A program made the position numbers and the translations under genes. From Leucosporidium creatinivorum (Eukaryota > Basidiomycota > Microbotryomycetes > Leucosporidiales > Leucosporidiaceae): a DNA stretch of 64,000 nt. Under the pieces are notes generated by a model. The model saw nothing but the letters and a program-made list of their open reading frames with translations, did no database searches and was not told the origin of the DNA. Of this stretch, positions 23,404 to 37,500 are shown one piece after another. Every line of letters starts with the position of its first letter. Within the stretch, counting starts at the first letter, position 1. Where the stretch lies: assembly GCA_001600635.1 (NCBI GenBank), contig BCKL01000007.1, forward strand, positions 520,303-584,302. The letters run 5' to 3'.

Positions 23404-23791
23404 GACGAGCCCCTTCGAGGCGGAGGCGAAGAAACCGAGCGAGCGAGTGGTCAGAGGCTGAGAGAGAGTTGCGAGAGCTCGCTCGCCCAAGTCAATGCCT
23501 CGTCAGACCGCCAACTCTATTACAGAGGCTCAGATTTCTGCTCATAGCCGCGAAAACACGTCGTTTCATTATTATTCGGGAGCCCAAACCACCTCATTCG
23601 CTGCATCTAAACTTACTTCGGTCGCTGCGAGCCGTGCGACGCGGTGCTCCCCCGAGACCGAGCTGCTCCCGAGGGCGTTTCTGCAGCGACGTTGAGCTTG
23701 GGTACCGAGCTGCGGAAGCTTGCTGGTTTGTAGACCAATGCCCCCGGCTCGCATCTCTCGGTTCTCTCGGATCTCGCTCATTTCTCGCGCA

Positions 23792-25225
23792 AGGGAGCAT
23801 TTCGGCTCGACCGAGCTCCGAGTTCGCTCGCCAAGTTGGGTCTCGCTGCTCTCGTTTGCTGCTCTCGAGTCGGACTGGACGATGAAAGAGGGAGAGAAGG
23901 AAGATGCTTTGCAAGCGACTAGCGAAGGGGGGAGACTACAACAAAGGGCCGACGAAGGCTTCAGGGTTAAAAAGCATAGTGAGTGTCCTCAGATGCGAAA
24001 GCATAGGATGAAGAAATTCAAGTTGTTGGCTATAGTTTCATCATTAGCGCTTCGTCGTGTATCCCCGACCCCGATCCCAAACAACAGCGCCGAAGAAGGG
24101 AGAGGCGAGCGAGGGGAAGGGAAGCGACTCTTGACCCACCGAGGAACTGACGACGAGACTTCGCTTCCATGTGAACAAGCGAGCCTCGTCCGTCCTCGAT
24201 GGTGATGTGAGAGCCGCTCCTCCTCACTCCTGCAAGCTTCAATCGACCGACTCGACACCGAAGAGGGAAAGAAGGGGAAGGGGAGGGAGGGGGGAGAGCC
24301 GAGCGAGAGTAAGCCCCATTCCGTTACACCTCCAGCAAAGGGGGAGCGGTCGCATGACTATGCGATATGACGAACTGGTCGTCGACGAGCTCATGAGAGC
24401 GCCGCACTGACGGGGTCGGTGTGAGTAGACCTCCGCTCCCAAGACCGAGCCCACCTGCCCAGCGGTCCCCCTCGACCCTTCCGACCGACACCGAGGGTTG
24501 GTCCAGCAGCTCATATCTTCGCTGCCGGCCCTCGATGTAGTGGCATGAGTGAGAGAGGTGCTGCTGCCCCCCTCTGCCCGTCTCGCGACGAGCAAAGAAA
24601 AAGCGATCCCCCCGTGAAGGGGGAGCAAGCGGGAGTCAAGGGTGGAAGCCATGTCAAAGACTCACGATGAACCCTGGCGGCGCGAGCACACAATCGACAG
24701 CACCTCCCTGGACTCGAGCGAGAGCTGGCAAAACCGAGCTTCGGCGACGAGCGCTTCAGACGGCCCAGCACCTCAAGAGCTCGAGTCCCACCCTCGCCCG
24801 ATCCATCCTGTAGCTCCCCAGCATGATCCCCACTGAGCTGCACCGCTTTGACGCCAAGCCCCTGCCTGCCTGCTTGAAACCCTCCAGCATTTTTTCCCCG
24901 TCGGATGAAGGACGGCCGCTTTCCGGCAATGCTGTAGTGAGGGACGAGGACGAATGGCGAGGGGAGGATGCGGGAGGACGGATGCTGTTGAATAGGAGTG
25001 AGGAAGTGGAAAGGGCTGCAAGCGGGCGAAAGGGAAGTAAAAAGCGTCCGGGGACTGGAGGAAAGCGACGGAGGTTAGCTCTGGCGCCGTGTACAAGGGT
25101 ACAGAGGAGAGAGAGCTCACCTTTTCCCACAGCCGAAGAAAGGGATGTAGTACGATACTACACCCCTGCGAGTGAAGCTGCGATAAAGCGACCCTTCGCT
25201 CGGCTCTGCCAGGAAGGAGAAAGGC
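23792..25225. repeat. Right arm of the 1.43 kb inverted repeat
   Basis: Reverse complement of 8822-10256. It runs from AGGGAGCATTTCGG (23792) to GAAGGAGAAAGGC (25225). Visible differences are mostly single bases, plus a few short clustered changes around 24110-24130 and 24210-24350. The arms enclose 13,535 bp holding five genes. The arms are very similar although the flanking DNA is not, which implies a recent duplication or ongoing gene conversion. Confidence 0.9.
23989..24044 (-). ncRNA. Candidate box C/D snoRNA, right copy
   Basis: Minus-strand counterpart of the element at 10004-10059. The C box complement TCATCAT is at 24038-24044, the guide complement TGCGAAAGCAT at 23994-24004 and the D box complement TCAG at 23989-23992. 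No base in the two boxes or guide differs between the copies. Confidence 0.45.
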
Positions 25226-25769
25226 GTTAGGGTGAGAAACGCGAGCGGGAGCAACGAGAAAGGGGTCTCACCTGCTACACCTCGCTCAGGACAGACTGTG
25301 CATGGAGCTGCTGCTCTTCTTCGACTTGAAAGCTTGAGGAAACCGCTGTAGGTCGTCCTTGAGCTCGGACCCAGCTTCGTCGCTCCAGCTCCGCCGAGCT
25401 GCCAGCACGGTGCAGTGAGGAAGCAGCAGGGAGCAGCAGAATTGTGAGCTGTTCACACAGAGCCATACGATGCCTGTTTGTCGTGATGTCGAGGTACAGC
25501 CGACTCTGCTCTGCCCAGAGAGGCGAGCGAGCTGCATCGAGCCCAGGGCGTCGAGCGGCGGTGGTACAGAGCGGTGGCGAGGCTGGGCAAAGTATCGAAC
25601 GGGTTTCCAGAGAACCGCTTGGTCGAAAAGCTCAAGACGAGTGACTGGTAGAAGATCAAGCTGTCAGCTCGTCTCTCTCCTCTCCCTCCGCCTCATCGTC
25701 GCCTTTCGCTCGACTCCGCTACTTCGACTCAGCTAAAGCACTACAGCTAACAGACGACTATTAGGAGCT
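25226..25769. other. Intergenic, between repeat arm and VPS4
   Basis: No gene recognised. The last 150 bases are pyrimidine-rich with CTCAGCTAAAG and ACAGCTAACAG just before the VPS4 start, consistent with a leader and possibly a 5' UTR intron. Confidence 0.4.
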
Positions 25770-27783
<2,014 letters not shown>

Positions 27784-28259
27784 TTGGCGGCTCGTAAGCG
27801 TTTCGCACCTCGCTCCTTCGGCGTCGATGGTTCGCTGACTCTGTTCCCTTCGCATGCAGCGATCTTGGTTCTTGGGCAGCCGGACGCGTGTGATTTTGAT
27901 CGTACCGCCTGGTAGACTTGTTTCTGTATCTCTTTAGCCCTTCGAGATTGGCAGCCCTCGCGAGCGCAAGGAGCGAGCGCCGAGGGCTGAATGACGAAGA
28001 GATGCGAAGGAAGGGCCAAGGCAGGCGGAAAAGCTGCTCAGAGATAGCTGGAAGGTGCTGGAAACAGAAAAGCTACATCTCAACCTATAGTAGAACAAGT
28101 GGAAACTCGCTGATTGTCGTCGCGCAAGCGGCGAAGTCGTTCGACAGCCTGCCTCGGCCTTGCCGGCTTGATCACCCTGGCGCGACTTTGTATCTTGCCT
28201 TTCTTCCTTCCCTCCTCGTCTCGCTTTCGTCTCGGCTCGCCTAGTGTTCTGCAGCAAGG
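27784..28259. other. Intergenic, VPS4 to ERG5
   Basis: Holds the VPS4 3' region (GGTAGACTTGTTTCTG about 27912 is a plausible 3' UTR) and the ERG5 upstream region, with pyrimidine-rich tracts at 28200-28240. No separate gene seen. Confidence 0.4.
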
Positions 28260-30661
28260 ATGAGCGCTCAGTCTTCAGCATTTGTGAATCCTCCCGCCTC
28301 GACCTCGTCGTCGCTCCCTTCTTTACCCGCCATGGTCGACTTCTCCTCGCTGTCGGGTCCTCAGCTCGCTTCTTCGATCGTCGTGCTCTTGGTCACTCTC
28401 CTGCTGGCAGAGCAGTACTACTGGCGATGGAGGAAAGGATCCCTTCCCGGTAACAAGTGGCAGATTGTAAGTAGCTAGCTACGCCCCTCGGCGACCGAGA
28501 AAGGGAGAAGCTCATTGGTGTTTTCCTTGGACGCGTCGCGCTTGCAGCCCATCATCGGACAATTCGCCGAGTCGCTGCACCCTTCCATGGAGGCTTACAT
28601 GCGTTGTATGTGATCCCGAATCATCCGGATCGCCTACAGAGCTGACAGCTTTCCTCCATAGCGTGGGCGAAGCCTTTGGCCACCGTGTCGTGCGTTGCTA
28701 GTGGCTGCACGGACCCCTCTTGGTGCACAATTAGCTGACTTTTGTGTTCGAACGCGCTACAGTGTCTTCAACATGTGAGTAGGAGCTGCTACTGGCATGC
28801 ATGAGCCAGCTCGCTGATTCTTCGGTCTTCGCGTCTGCCCAGCTTCATCGTGATCGCTTCCACCACCGACTACTCGCGCAAGATTCTCAACGCTTCGTCC
28901 TACACCGAGCCTTGCCTCGTTCGCTCTGCCAAGCAGATCCTCCTTCGTGAGTTGGAGCTGCTTTTGCGCCGAGGAATGATCGCTAATCCTCGTCGCGTCG
29001 ATGCAGCCGAGAACTGGTGAGCTTGAGCAGGCCTCGGTAAATGGTCGCTGTGGATGAAGAAACTGATTTTTAATCTCCTGCAGGGTCTTCCTCAACGGAA
29101 AGGTGCACAACGAGTACCGCAAGGGACTCAACTGTCTCTTCACCACTCAGGCTCTTGCGTGAGTAGTGTGGCGTGTCGCTAGTTCGTACAGAGCTAAGCC
29201 GAAATCTCGCACAGCATCTACCTCAAGATCCAGGATCGCATCTACCGCGGCGCCTTCAAGCGCTGGCTCGCCGACCCTCACCCCGAGCCCAAGCCCTACT
29301 GGATGATCTTCCGCGACGTCAACATGGAGATGTCGCTTCGTGTCTTCTGCGGCGACTACATTGCCCAGGAGAGCGTCGGTGAGATCTCCGCCAAGTACTG
29401 GCAGATTACCAAGGCGCTCGAGCTCGTCAACTTCCCCTTCGGTGCGCTTGCTGTTCCAGCCTTGTCTGCGAGCTTTGAAGCTGACCTGCAATCCATCTAC
29501 AGCCTTCCCCGGAACCAAGGTTTGGCACGCTTGTCGCGCTCGCGCCGTTGCCGTCAAGCACCTTTCCGCCGCCGCCGCCGCCTCAAAGAAGCGCATGGCC
29601 TCCGGCGCCGAGGCCAACTGCCTGCTCGATTCTTGGGTCGAGTCGATCCTCGCCGCCAAGAACTACAGGGAGAACAAGTCTGAGGGAGCTGAGAGGCCCA
29701 ATCTCATCCTGCGCGAGTACTCCGACCACGAGATGGCCCTCGTTCTCCTCTCCTTCGTTTTCGCTTCGCAGGGTGAGTTTGAGGCGACCTCTCTTCGCTG
29801 CGACACATCACTAATTCGCTTCTGATAGACGCCATGTCCTCCTCCCTCACGTTCGGATTCCAGCACCTCGCCGACTACCCCGAGGTCCTCGCCAAGGTCC
29901 GCGCCGAGCAGACCGCCGTTCGCGGCGACGACACCGAGTCGGCCATCACCCTCGAGTGGCTCGAGCAGATGCCTTATCTGAACGCCGTCACCCGCGAGAT
30001 TCTCCGTCACCGCCCTCCCGTTCTTATGGTCCCCTACCTCGTCAAGAAGCCTTTCCCCATGACCGACGACTACACCGTCCCGAAGGGCACGATGCTCATT
30101 CCCAGCTTCTGGAACTCCCTTCACGACCCCGCCGTTTACCCTGATCCGGACGAGTTTATCCCCGAGCGCTGGATGCCGGACGGAGCCAACCACGGCATGA
30201 CCGATTCGAAGAACTGGCTCGTCTTTGGAGCTGGAGCTCACCGCTGCATTGGTGAGTGACTTTGTGCTCGTGTAGCTTGAGCTGAGCTGTCGAGTCTGCG
30301 CCGGACTCTAGCGTACGCCGACCATTCGCTAATGTCTCGCTCTCCTCCTACCCACTCCTCCGACTCTCTTCCCACTCTCATCTCTCGCTCCTGGCACCTG
30401 GTACAGCGCAAAATTTCGTATTTGGGACTATGTCATCGATCCTTGGATCTGCTGCTATGCTCATGGACTGGGAGCACGAGAAGACGCCGGAGAGTAATGA
30501 GATCCGGTAAGTTTGCCTGTCTCCCTGCCTCTGCAGCCTGTCCTGGTTCTCGGACATACACTTGGACCATCTGCTGACCTCTCCTGTGCTATAGAATCGT
30601 CGCCACGCTCTTCCCAATGGACGGCTGCCGCTTGAAGTTCACGCCGAGGAAGACTGCTTGA
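28260..30661 (+). CDS. ERG5: Sterol C-22 desaturase, cytochrome P450 CYP61 (ERG5)
   Basis: ATG 28260. An N-terminal anchor (LASSIVVLLVTLLLAEQYYW) leads to KGSLPGNKWQIPIIGQFAES, the ERG5-type proline-rich hinge. Later exons give FIVIASTTDYSRKILN, NWVFLNGKVHNEYRKGLN, the I-helix FASQDAMSSSLTFGFQ, the ExxR helix (NAVTREILRHRPP), VLMVPYLVKKPFPMTDDY and FIPERWMPDGAN. The heme loop is NWLVFGAGAHRCIG, interrupted by an intron right after the Cys-Ile codons. It resumes AQNFVFGTMSSILG and ends LFPMDGCRLKFTPRKTA at TGA 30659. The enzyme sets the C-22 double bond late in ergosterol synthesis in the ER. The A/G-Q-D-A I-helix and YLVKKPFPM argue for CYP61 over CYP51. About a dozen introns. A nearby second ATG at 28332 is possible. 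Confidence 0.93.
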
Positions 30662-31544
30662 GCTTTCTCCTCTCCGCGACGGGCTGACTAGCAGCCTGGC
30701 GCGTTCACGTATCCGCTTAATTCGCATGTTTCTATTGGATAATAGAGCTTCCACCCCAGCCTTGCCTCGACGTGAGGAAGAGGCGCCCTCCCCCCTCGAC
30801 AGCGAGCAGATCTCATCGCCGAGCAAGGGAGTCCTGGCCCCCTTCATACTCCGCCTGGGACCTGAACGCCGCACTCGCTGACCGGATCGAGACTAGACCA
30901 GCCATGCTCCTGGATCGGAGGAGTATCGCGCCTAGCGAGTTGGCGAAGGGCGCCGGTCTTTGGAACTTCCGAGCAAGTCCGAGCCCGCTGAGAGCACGCA
31001 CGAGCCGTGTTGGGGAGCATGTGCTGCTTCTGCACGCACATAGATTCTTTGTCCTTATAATAGCGCTCAATTTGAGAGAGATGGATTCCCTGCTTCGCCA
31101 GGTCAGTACTCCGAAGCTCGGCGCTGAGAATGAGGGCACCTCGGGCGAGGCTGACACATGTCGGAGGTATCGGGGCGCGCTGAGTAGAAGATAGTCCTTT
31201 GAGAAACTCACCTGACCCTCATCACTCTCGCGTCAAGGCATAATGAGTTCGTAGTTCGGCCTCAGTGGCTCTGCTTCGGCGAAGGTTGTAAAGAGCAGTC
31301 CGGCGCTTTCTCCCGTTTTCCTGGCTCGCAATACTTTCAACAATAAGCCAAGGTTTCAGTTCGAACCTCGCCCGAGAATCTGCAGTGAAGCTACAGCTCG
31401 ACTTCTTGCGAGATAAATGAGTTGAGACGCGCCTCACTGCTTTCCTTCCTCACACCACCTTCCCACCGTCGCCTCACTCACACGGGCGCGGCGGAGAAGT
31501 CCACTACACCATACATCTCATCTGCATCGCTTTCTCACACCAGC
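30662..31544. other. Intergenic, ERG5 to DNMT5
   Basis: About 880 bp without a recognisable gene. A CCTTATAATAGCG tract lies at 31052-31064. The final 120 bases before the DNMT5 start are pyrimidine-rich and lack an in-frame ATG upstream of 31545, which supports that start. Confidence 0.4.
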
Positions 31545-34500
31545 ATGTCCACCACGGCATCTCTCACCGGCGCGGAGACTGCAGGGACGTCGCGTCTCCC
31601 CTCTTCCTCGAAAGCTGAGGTGGAAGTCGCGTTTTCCAAGGCGGGAAGCAGCAAGGCGGGGTCCGCTGAACCCAAGAAGCAACCCAAAGGCAAGGGCAAG
31701 GCCGTCAAGGCCAAGGGCAAGAGCAAGAAGGCCCAGGAGGAGGAAGGCAGTGACTTCGCCATGGACTCGGACGGCGCCTCCGAGAGCGACGACGCCGGCA
31801 GCGTGGTTTCTTCTGCAGTCGACGAGGAGGGTTCTGTTGATCAGGATGAGGATATGGACGACGTGATTGACGAGGAGGAGGAGGTCGAGGTAAGTCTCTC
31901 GGGCAGACGCGTCTGAGCGTGCAGAGTAGGGCTAATCTTGACGCCTTGATCACCTACAGCAGCCCAAGAAGAAGGCGGCGGCCAAGAAGAAGGGTACTGC
32001 CGTCAACAGCAAGGGCCAGTCCAAGCCCAAGACGGATCCGCTCGACGACAAGCTCCCTCCCATCGTCGAGCTGGGCGCCATCTTCAACGACCTCGTCGGC
32101 AACGTACAGGGCGACCTCGTCAAGCTCTGCGAACGTCTCAAGGGCAGGAAGCTTCGCGTCGGTACCATGTGCAGGTGAGCTCGCGCTTTCCTTCGCCGCC
32201 GTCGACCGAGAGCGGGGAAGCTGACCGTTTACGCTCTCGCTCCTCTCCTACAGTGGAACCGAGAGTCCCCTGCTCGCCCTCGGTCTCATCTCGAACTCTC
32301 TAGAAGCTCTCACCGGATCCAAGCTCGACGTCGAGCACATCTTCTCTTGCGAGATCGAGCCCTTCAAGCAGGTGAGCCGTCTCCGCACTTCGCACGACTC
32401 TTCCCCCTGCTGACGCCCTCCGTTCTCCTCGCTACAGGCCTACATCGAGCGCAACTTTGCTCCCCCTCTCCTCTTCCGCGACGTCACCGAACTGTGAGTC
32501 GAGCCTTCGGCGTTCCCATGTCACGGCGACTGACCCTTCTTCCTTCGCAGCGGAGGCGACATTGCTCTCACCGCTTACGGAGGTCGCGCTGCCGTCCCTG
32601 GAGGTATCGATATGCTGTAAGTGACCTTCGAAAAGCGTACTATAGGGTCTTGGAGCTGACTTTGAACTCTCGCAGCGTGGCCGGAACCTCTTGTGTCGAC
32701 TACTCGCCCCTCAACACCAAGCAGAAGGGCATCGACGCCAAGGGAGAGTCTGGTGAGCTGAAGTTGACGCTCTCCGCCTTCTCGCTACCGACACTGACCC
32801 CGCAACGCTTACAGGACGTACCTTCTTCGGCATGCTCGACTACGTCGAGAAGCATCAACCTCCCATCGTCATCCTCGAGAACGTCTCCAACGCACCTTGG
32901 GACGAGGTCGTCGAGAAGTTCAACAGCATCAAGTACGAAGCTGCTTACATCAGGCTTGACACGAAGCATTACTACATCCCTCATACTCGTTCGCGCGGAT
33001 GTGAGTTCGCTTCGAGATCTCTGGCACTTCTCTCGCTCAATCTGCGCCTTCCACAGACCTCGTCGCCGTTCCCAAGTCGACTGGCGCTGCCGTTGTCGAC
33101 AGCTGGGCCAGCAAGGTCAAGGCCCTCGCCCGCCCCTGCTCTTCCCCCCTCGAGGCGTTCCTCCTTCCCACCGACGACCCTCGCATCCACCGCGCCAGGC
33201 AGGATCTCTCCACCATCAAGCAATCCAAGGAGGGAGTCAAGCGCACCACCGTGGACTGGATCCGCTGCGAGTCGCGCCACGCCCAGGCGCGTGAGGAGGA
33301 GAAGCTCGGCCTCGGTCGTCCCCTTACGGCGTGGCAGGATAATGGAGGACCGCCCAGGATGCCCGACGGAGCTTGGAACGATTGGGCGTCCGCCCAGACG
33401 GAGCGTGTGCTCGACTTGATGGACATCAGCATGCTCCGTCTCGCCGAGAAGGGAACCGATGTTCGTGAGCCGCGTCCTCGCTTCTCCACTCCCTCGAGGC
33501 GAGTTTGCTGACTCCGTGCACTCCCGCAACAGAGTACAAGTCGGCCATTTGGAACCTCAGTCAAAACGTCGACAGGACGACCGCTAGTGTAAAGCTCGGC
33601 ATCGCTCCCGTGAGCGCTTCTCTCGTCCGTCTTCGCTTCAAGCTCGTCAGCTCATGATCTTCCCCTCCAGTGCTTGACGCCCAACATGATCGCCTACCTT
33701 GCCAGTCGTGGAGGACCCATCGTCGGAGTCGAAGCGCTGGCGCTTCAAGGTCTGCCCATCGACGAGCTCCTCCTCACCCGCGAGAACACGGATCAGCTGG
33801 CCGATCTCGCTGGAAACGCCATGTGAGCCCTACTTCGGCTACCTGTGCCCGCTCCGAACCGCCGCTGACCTTGAACGGTTGCAGGTCCTCCACTGTTGTG
33901 GGAACCGCCATCCTCGCCGCCCTCTCGGTCGCCAAGCATACGCTCCGCAAGCCCGAGGAGAAGGACGAGAAGGACGAGGACGTCGTCATGGAGGATGCCG
34001 AGGCCACCAAGGTCAACGTCGAGGATCGCATTTGTGGCCAGGATCGCCTCGTTGACCACCCCGTCGATCTCGCTTCGTTCGCTCCTCCCTCGGCCGACCT
34101 CCTCGACAGGGCTTCTCGCAGTGCTCGCAAGTGTATCTGCGAGGGTCGCGCCGGCACCTCCAGCCTCAAGACCTACGTCTGCACGTCCTGTGGTCACTCG
34201 ACCTGCGACGCTTGCAAGAGCCGCCCCGAGCACCACTACGCCGAGATCGAGGGCGAGCGTTTCGCGCCCGACGCGTTCGAGGCCGAGTTCAAGAAGATCC
34301 TCCCCATGCGCTTCAAGCTCGAAGGCTTCTCGCTCGACGCCCTCAAAGCCAAGTTCGCCGCTCTCGAGGAAACCAAGGTGCCCGTTCAGAAGCTCGATGG
34401 CTACTTTGAGGCCATCGCCGACGCTATCGACAACGTCGAGGTGAGCATTTCCGTCTCATACTCGGCCGTTCAAGTAGCTCACCCGCCACCTTCTTCACAG

Positions 34501-37500
34501 TTCCACTTCCAGAGCGTCACCCGTCGCAAGGAGTGGTCGGCTACCTTCGCCGCCGAGAAGGCTTCACTCGAGCTGTTCCTCACCGCTACTGGCTGCGAGT
34601 GGCGCCTCCAGGTCATGGCCGACCCTTCGGTAAGCGCACTTGCAGCCTTGTCTGCCGCTCACGGAACCCTGACGTTCAACTCCCACTCCACAGCTCCCCG
34701 TTGGCGACAAGCTTCGCAAGCGCTTGAACGCCTCGGCCGCCCGCCTTCGCATCGCCAAGGGTGCCGATAGCCTCCTCGATGGCGAGTGGGACATCTCGGT
34801 CCCCATCAAGATGGACGAGCCCGCTACTGTCGAGGTCGAGACGGTCGGCGACCTCGTCTCGTCCTGGCGCGCCGACCTCGGTCTCATCAACCACCTCAAC
34901 GAGAAGCGCCCTGCTCAGATCAGGATCAAGAGCTCCGAGGAGCTTGCCGGTCTCGTGAGTCGTCTGGCGCAATCTCGGCGCTTCGTCGACGCTGACCTCT
35001 CCCTTGCTCTCTCGCAGCTCGACCGCTCCATCGACGGCCTCTACACCCTCGAGAAGCTGTGCGGCACGGCTTGCAACAGTCTTCACCGCCGCGTCGAGCC
35101 CGCGGAGGACAAGCCTCTCTACCTCTTCCTCGACCCAACTCGCTCGGGCGAGCCCGCCGACGATCCCTACGTCTTCGCCGACCGCTGCGACCGCCTCGAG
35201 TATGGTGAGGACCGCGGTGCTCTCGTCTCCATGGTCAAGTCCTGGAGGCCCCCCTCCGAAGAGGGAATGAAGTCGGTTAAGGTCACCATCTCCTCGCTCT
35301 GGACGCCTCTACCCGAGTCCAGGATCGACCACGGCAGCAACACCTCGTCCGACTCGAGCTTCGCCACCCTCTCCACCTCGTTCGACGTCACCGCCGACAA
35401 GGAGTCTTGCTCGTTCGCGACCAACCTCCTCACCGCGACCGTCAAGCAGGCGGCGCCCAAGAAGGCTCTCTCGTGGGCTCGCTCCGAGTGGCACGATGTC
35501 GATCTTCACCACGAGGGACCCGAGGTCTTCAAGAAGATTGGATGGATGCTCGCCAAGATCCCCGACTGGGATGCGTTCCGCGAGTGGCAGACTGTCGCCC
35601 AGGAGGTGAGCACCGAGCCCGTGTTCTCGTCTTCTTCTCTCGCGCTAACCTTCCTCGTCCTCTCCAGGGCCTCCACACCAACTGCACCACCTGCTGCCCC
35701 ATCATGCCCGCCATCAAGTGGTACCGCCGCGTCGAGCAGAAGGCCAAGAGCGTTGTGACGAGCATCATCGCCGTCGAGGACGGTATCCAGGCCGCCGCCT
35801 TCGAGAAGGTACGTACAGACGCTGCACGACTTCGAGGAGTGATTCTGATTCTTCGCTGCGCATCTACAGGCCCTCAAGAACCGCCCTTCGCCCCTCCTCA
35901 TCCACACCCGTCAAGTCGATGACTCGTTCGAGTTCCGCGTCGGACTCAACGCCGCCACCCTTGCCCACAAGGCTCTCGGATCGCTCCCCGTCCACCGTCT
36001 CGACTCCTTTGCCGCCACTGAGCCCGTCGTCTCGTGGCACCTCAAGTCGGCCACCGGCGTCGAGCTCGGCTTCGGTCGCGTCGGAGCTCCCAGGCTCTTC
36101 ACTCTTCCCAGCAACAAGCAGGACCCCGAGGCCGAGCAGCCTCCTCACTTCGTTAAGGTCAAGCTTCGTAAGGAGCAACTTCGCTCCCTCACTTGGATGG
36201 TCGCTCAGGAGACCGAGCCCAAGCCGTGGGTCGAGGAGGAGGTCTCGGAAGCCGTTCTGCGCCAGCTCGGATGGCACGCCGAAGCCAAGGCGACGAGGGA
36301 GGTCAGCGTCCGTGGAGGAGTTCTCGCCGACGAGGTCGGATACGGAAAGACCGCCATCACCGTCGGCCTCATCTCAGCCCAACTCGACAAGATTGAGCTC
36401 CCCGAGGAGACCGACCGCATCCCCATCAAGGCCACTCTCATCGTCATCCCAGGCGTGAGCTCTCCCCTCCAGCTCTCCCTCGCCACTCGCTGACATTCTC
36501 ACTTCTCTCTCGCAGCATCTTTCGTCGCAATGGCCCGCCGAGATCAAGAAGTTCACCGCCGGTGCAGACCAGCCCCTCAAGGTCATTGTCATCAAGGACG
36601 TCAAGGCGCTCAAGAGCCACACGATCGAGGACTACCAGAAGGCCGACATCGTCGTGATTGTCGACAAGATCTTCGAGTCGCCGCTCTACTGGCCTCAGCT
36701 GTACGTTTGAACTCGCCGGAACGCTGGCTGGCAGATAGCTGATCGGTTCTTCCCTCCTACAGCGGAGACTGGTCGGCCGCCACTCGCGGCGTCAGGACCG
36801 ACGTCAAGGCCAACCGTTACTTCCGTGTCTGCGTCGAGGAGGCTCTCGAAGCTCTTCCCGCTCAGCTCGAACGCCTCAAGGAAGACCGTGGAGCTACCGA
36901 GGTGCTCGCCAAGATCCAGGCAGCTCGTCGCGCTCGCGCCAGGCGGGACGACATCGCCGAGGAGCAGAAGCCCTCGAAGCGTCTTAAGGGACCTTCCGCC
37001 GCCCACGAGGCGGAGAGGCTCGAGCTCATGCGGAAGCAAGGCAAGAAGGCGCCTTCCAAGGAGGCCAAGCCGACGAAGAAGGCGGCCGCGAAGGGCCCCG
37101 CCAAGGTCGAGGACGACCCTTGGGGACTCGGCACTCCCGTCGTTCGCAGGGATTGGACGCAGATGAAGGCTCCGCCCCTTGCTCTTTTCTCGTGAGCGCT
37201 ACCTGCTCTTCGCTCTGCGACCCTTCCGCTGACAGCCTCTCTCTACAGCTTCAACCGCATCGTCATCGACGAGTTCACCTACGCCGAGGGACCTCAACTT
37301 TCCGCCATCCACTCGATTCGTGCTTCTTCGCGCTGGATCCTTTCGGGAACTCCTCCCCTCAAAAACTTCTCCGAGATCAAGACGTGAGTGATATGCCTCG
37401 CTCGCAGCGACAGCTGGCTGACCCTCCTCATCTCCAGCATCGCCAAGCTCCTCCACGTTCACCTCGGTGTCGACGACGAGAGCGAGGGCTCCAGCAGCGC

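Noticed and set aside
8822-25225. Inverted arms as terminal repeats of a giant transposon
   Set aside because: The enclosed genes are ordinary host genes, there is no transposase, and no target-site duplication or terminal signature is visible.
28260-30661. Calling the P450 ERG11/CYP51
   Set aside because: The hinge (KGSLPGNKWQIPIIGQFAES), I-helix FASQDAMSSS and YLVKKPFPM segments match CYP61/ERG5, not CYP51.
31422-31544. Upstream extension of the DNMT5 frame
   Set aside because: The frame is open but has no ATG before 31545; the sequence looks like a pyrimidine-rich leader.
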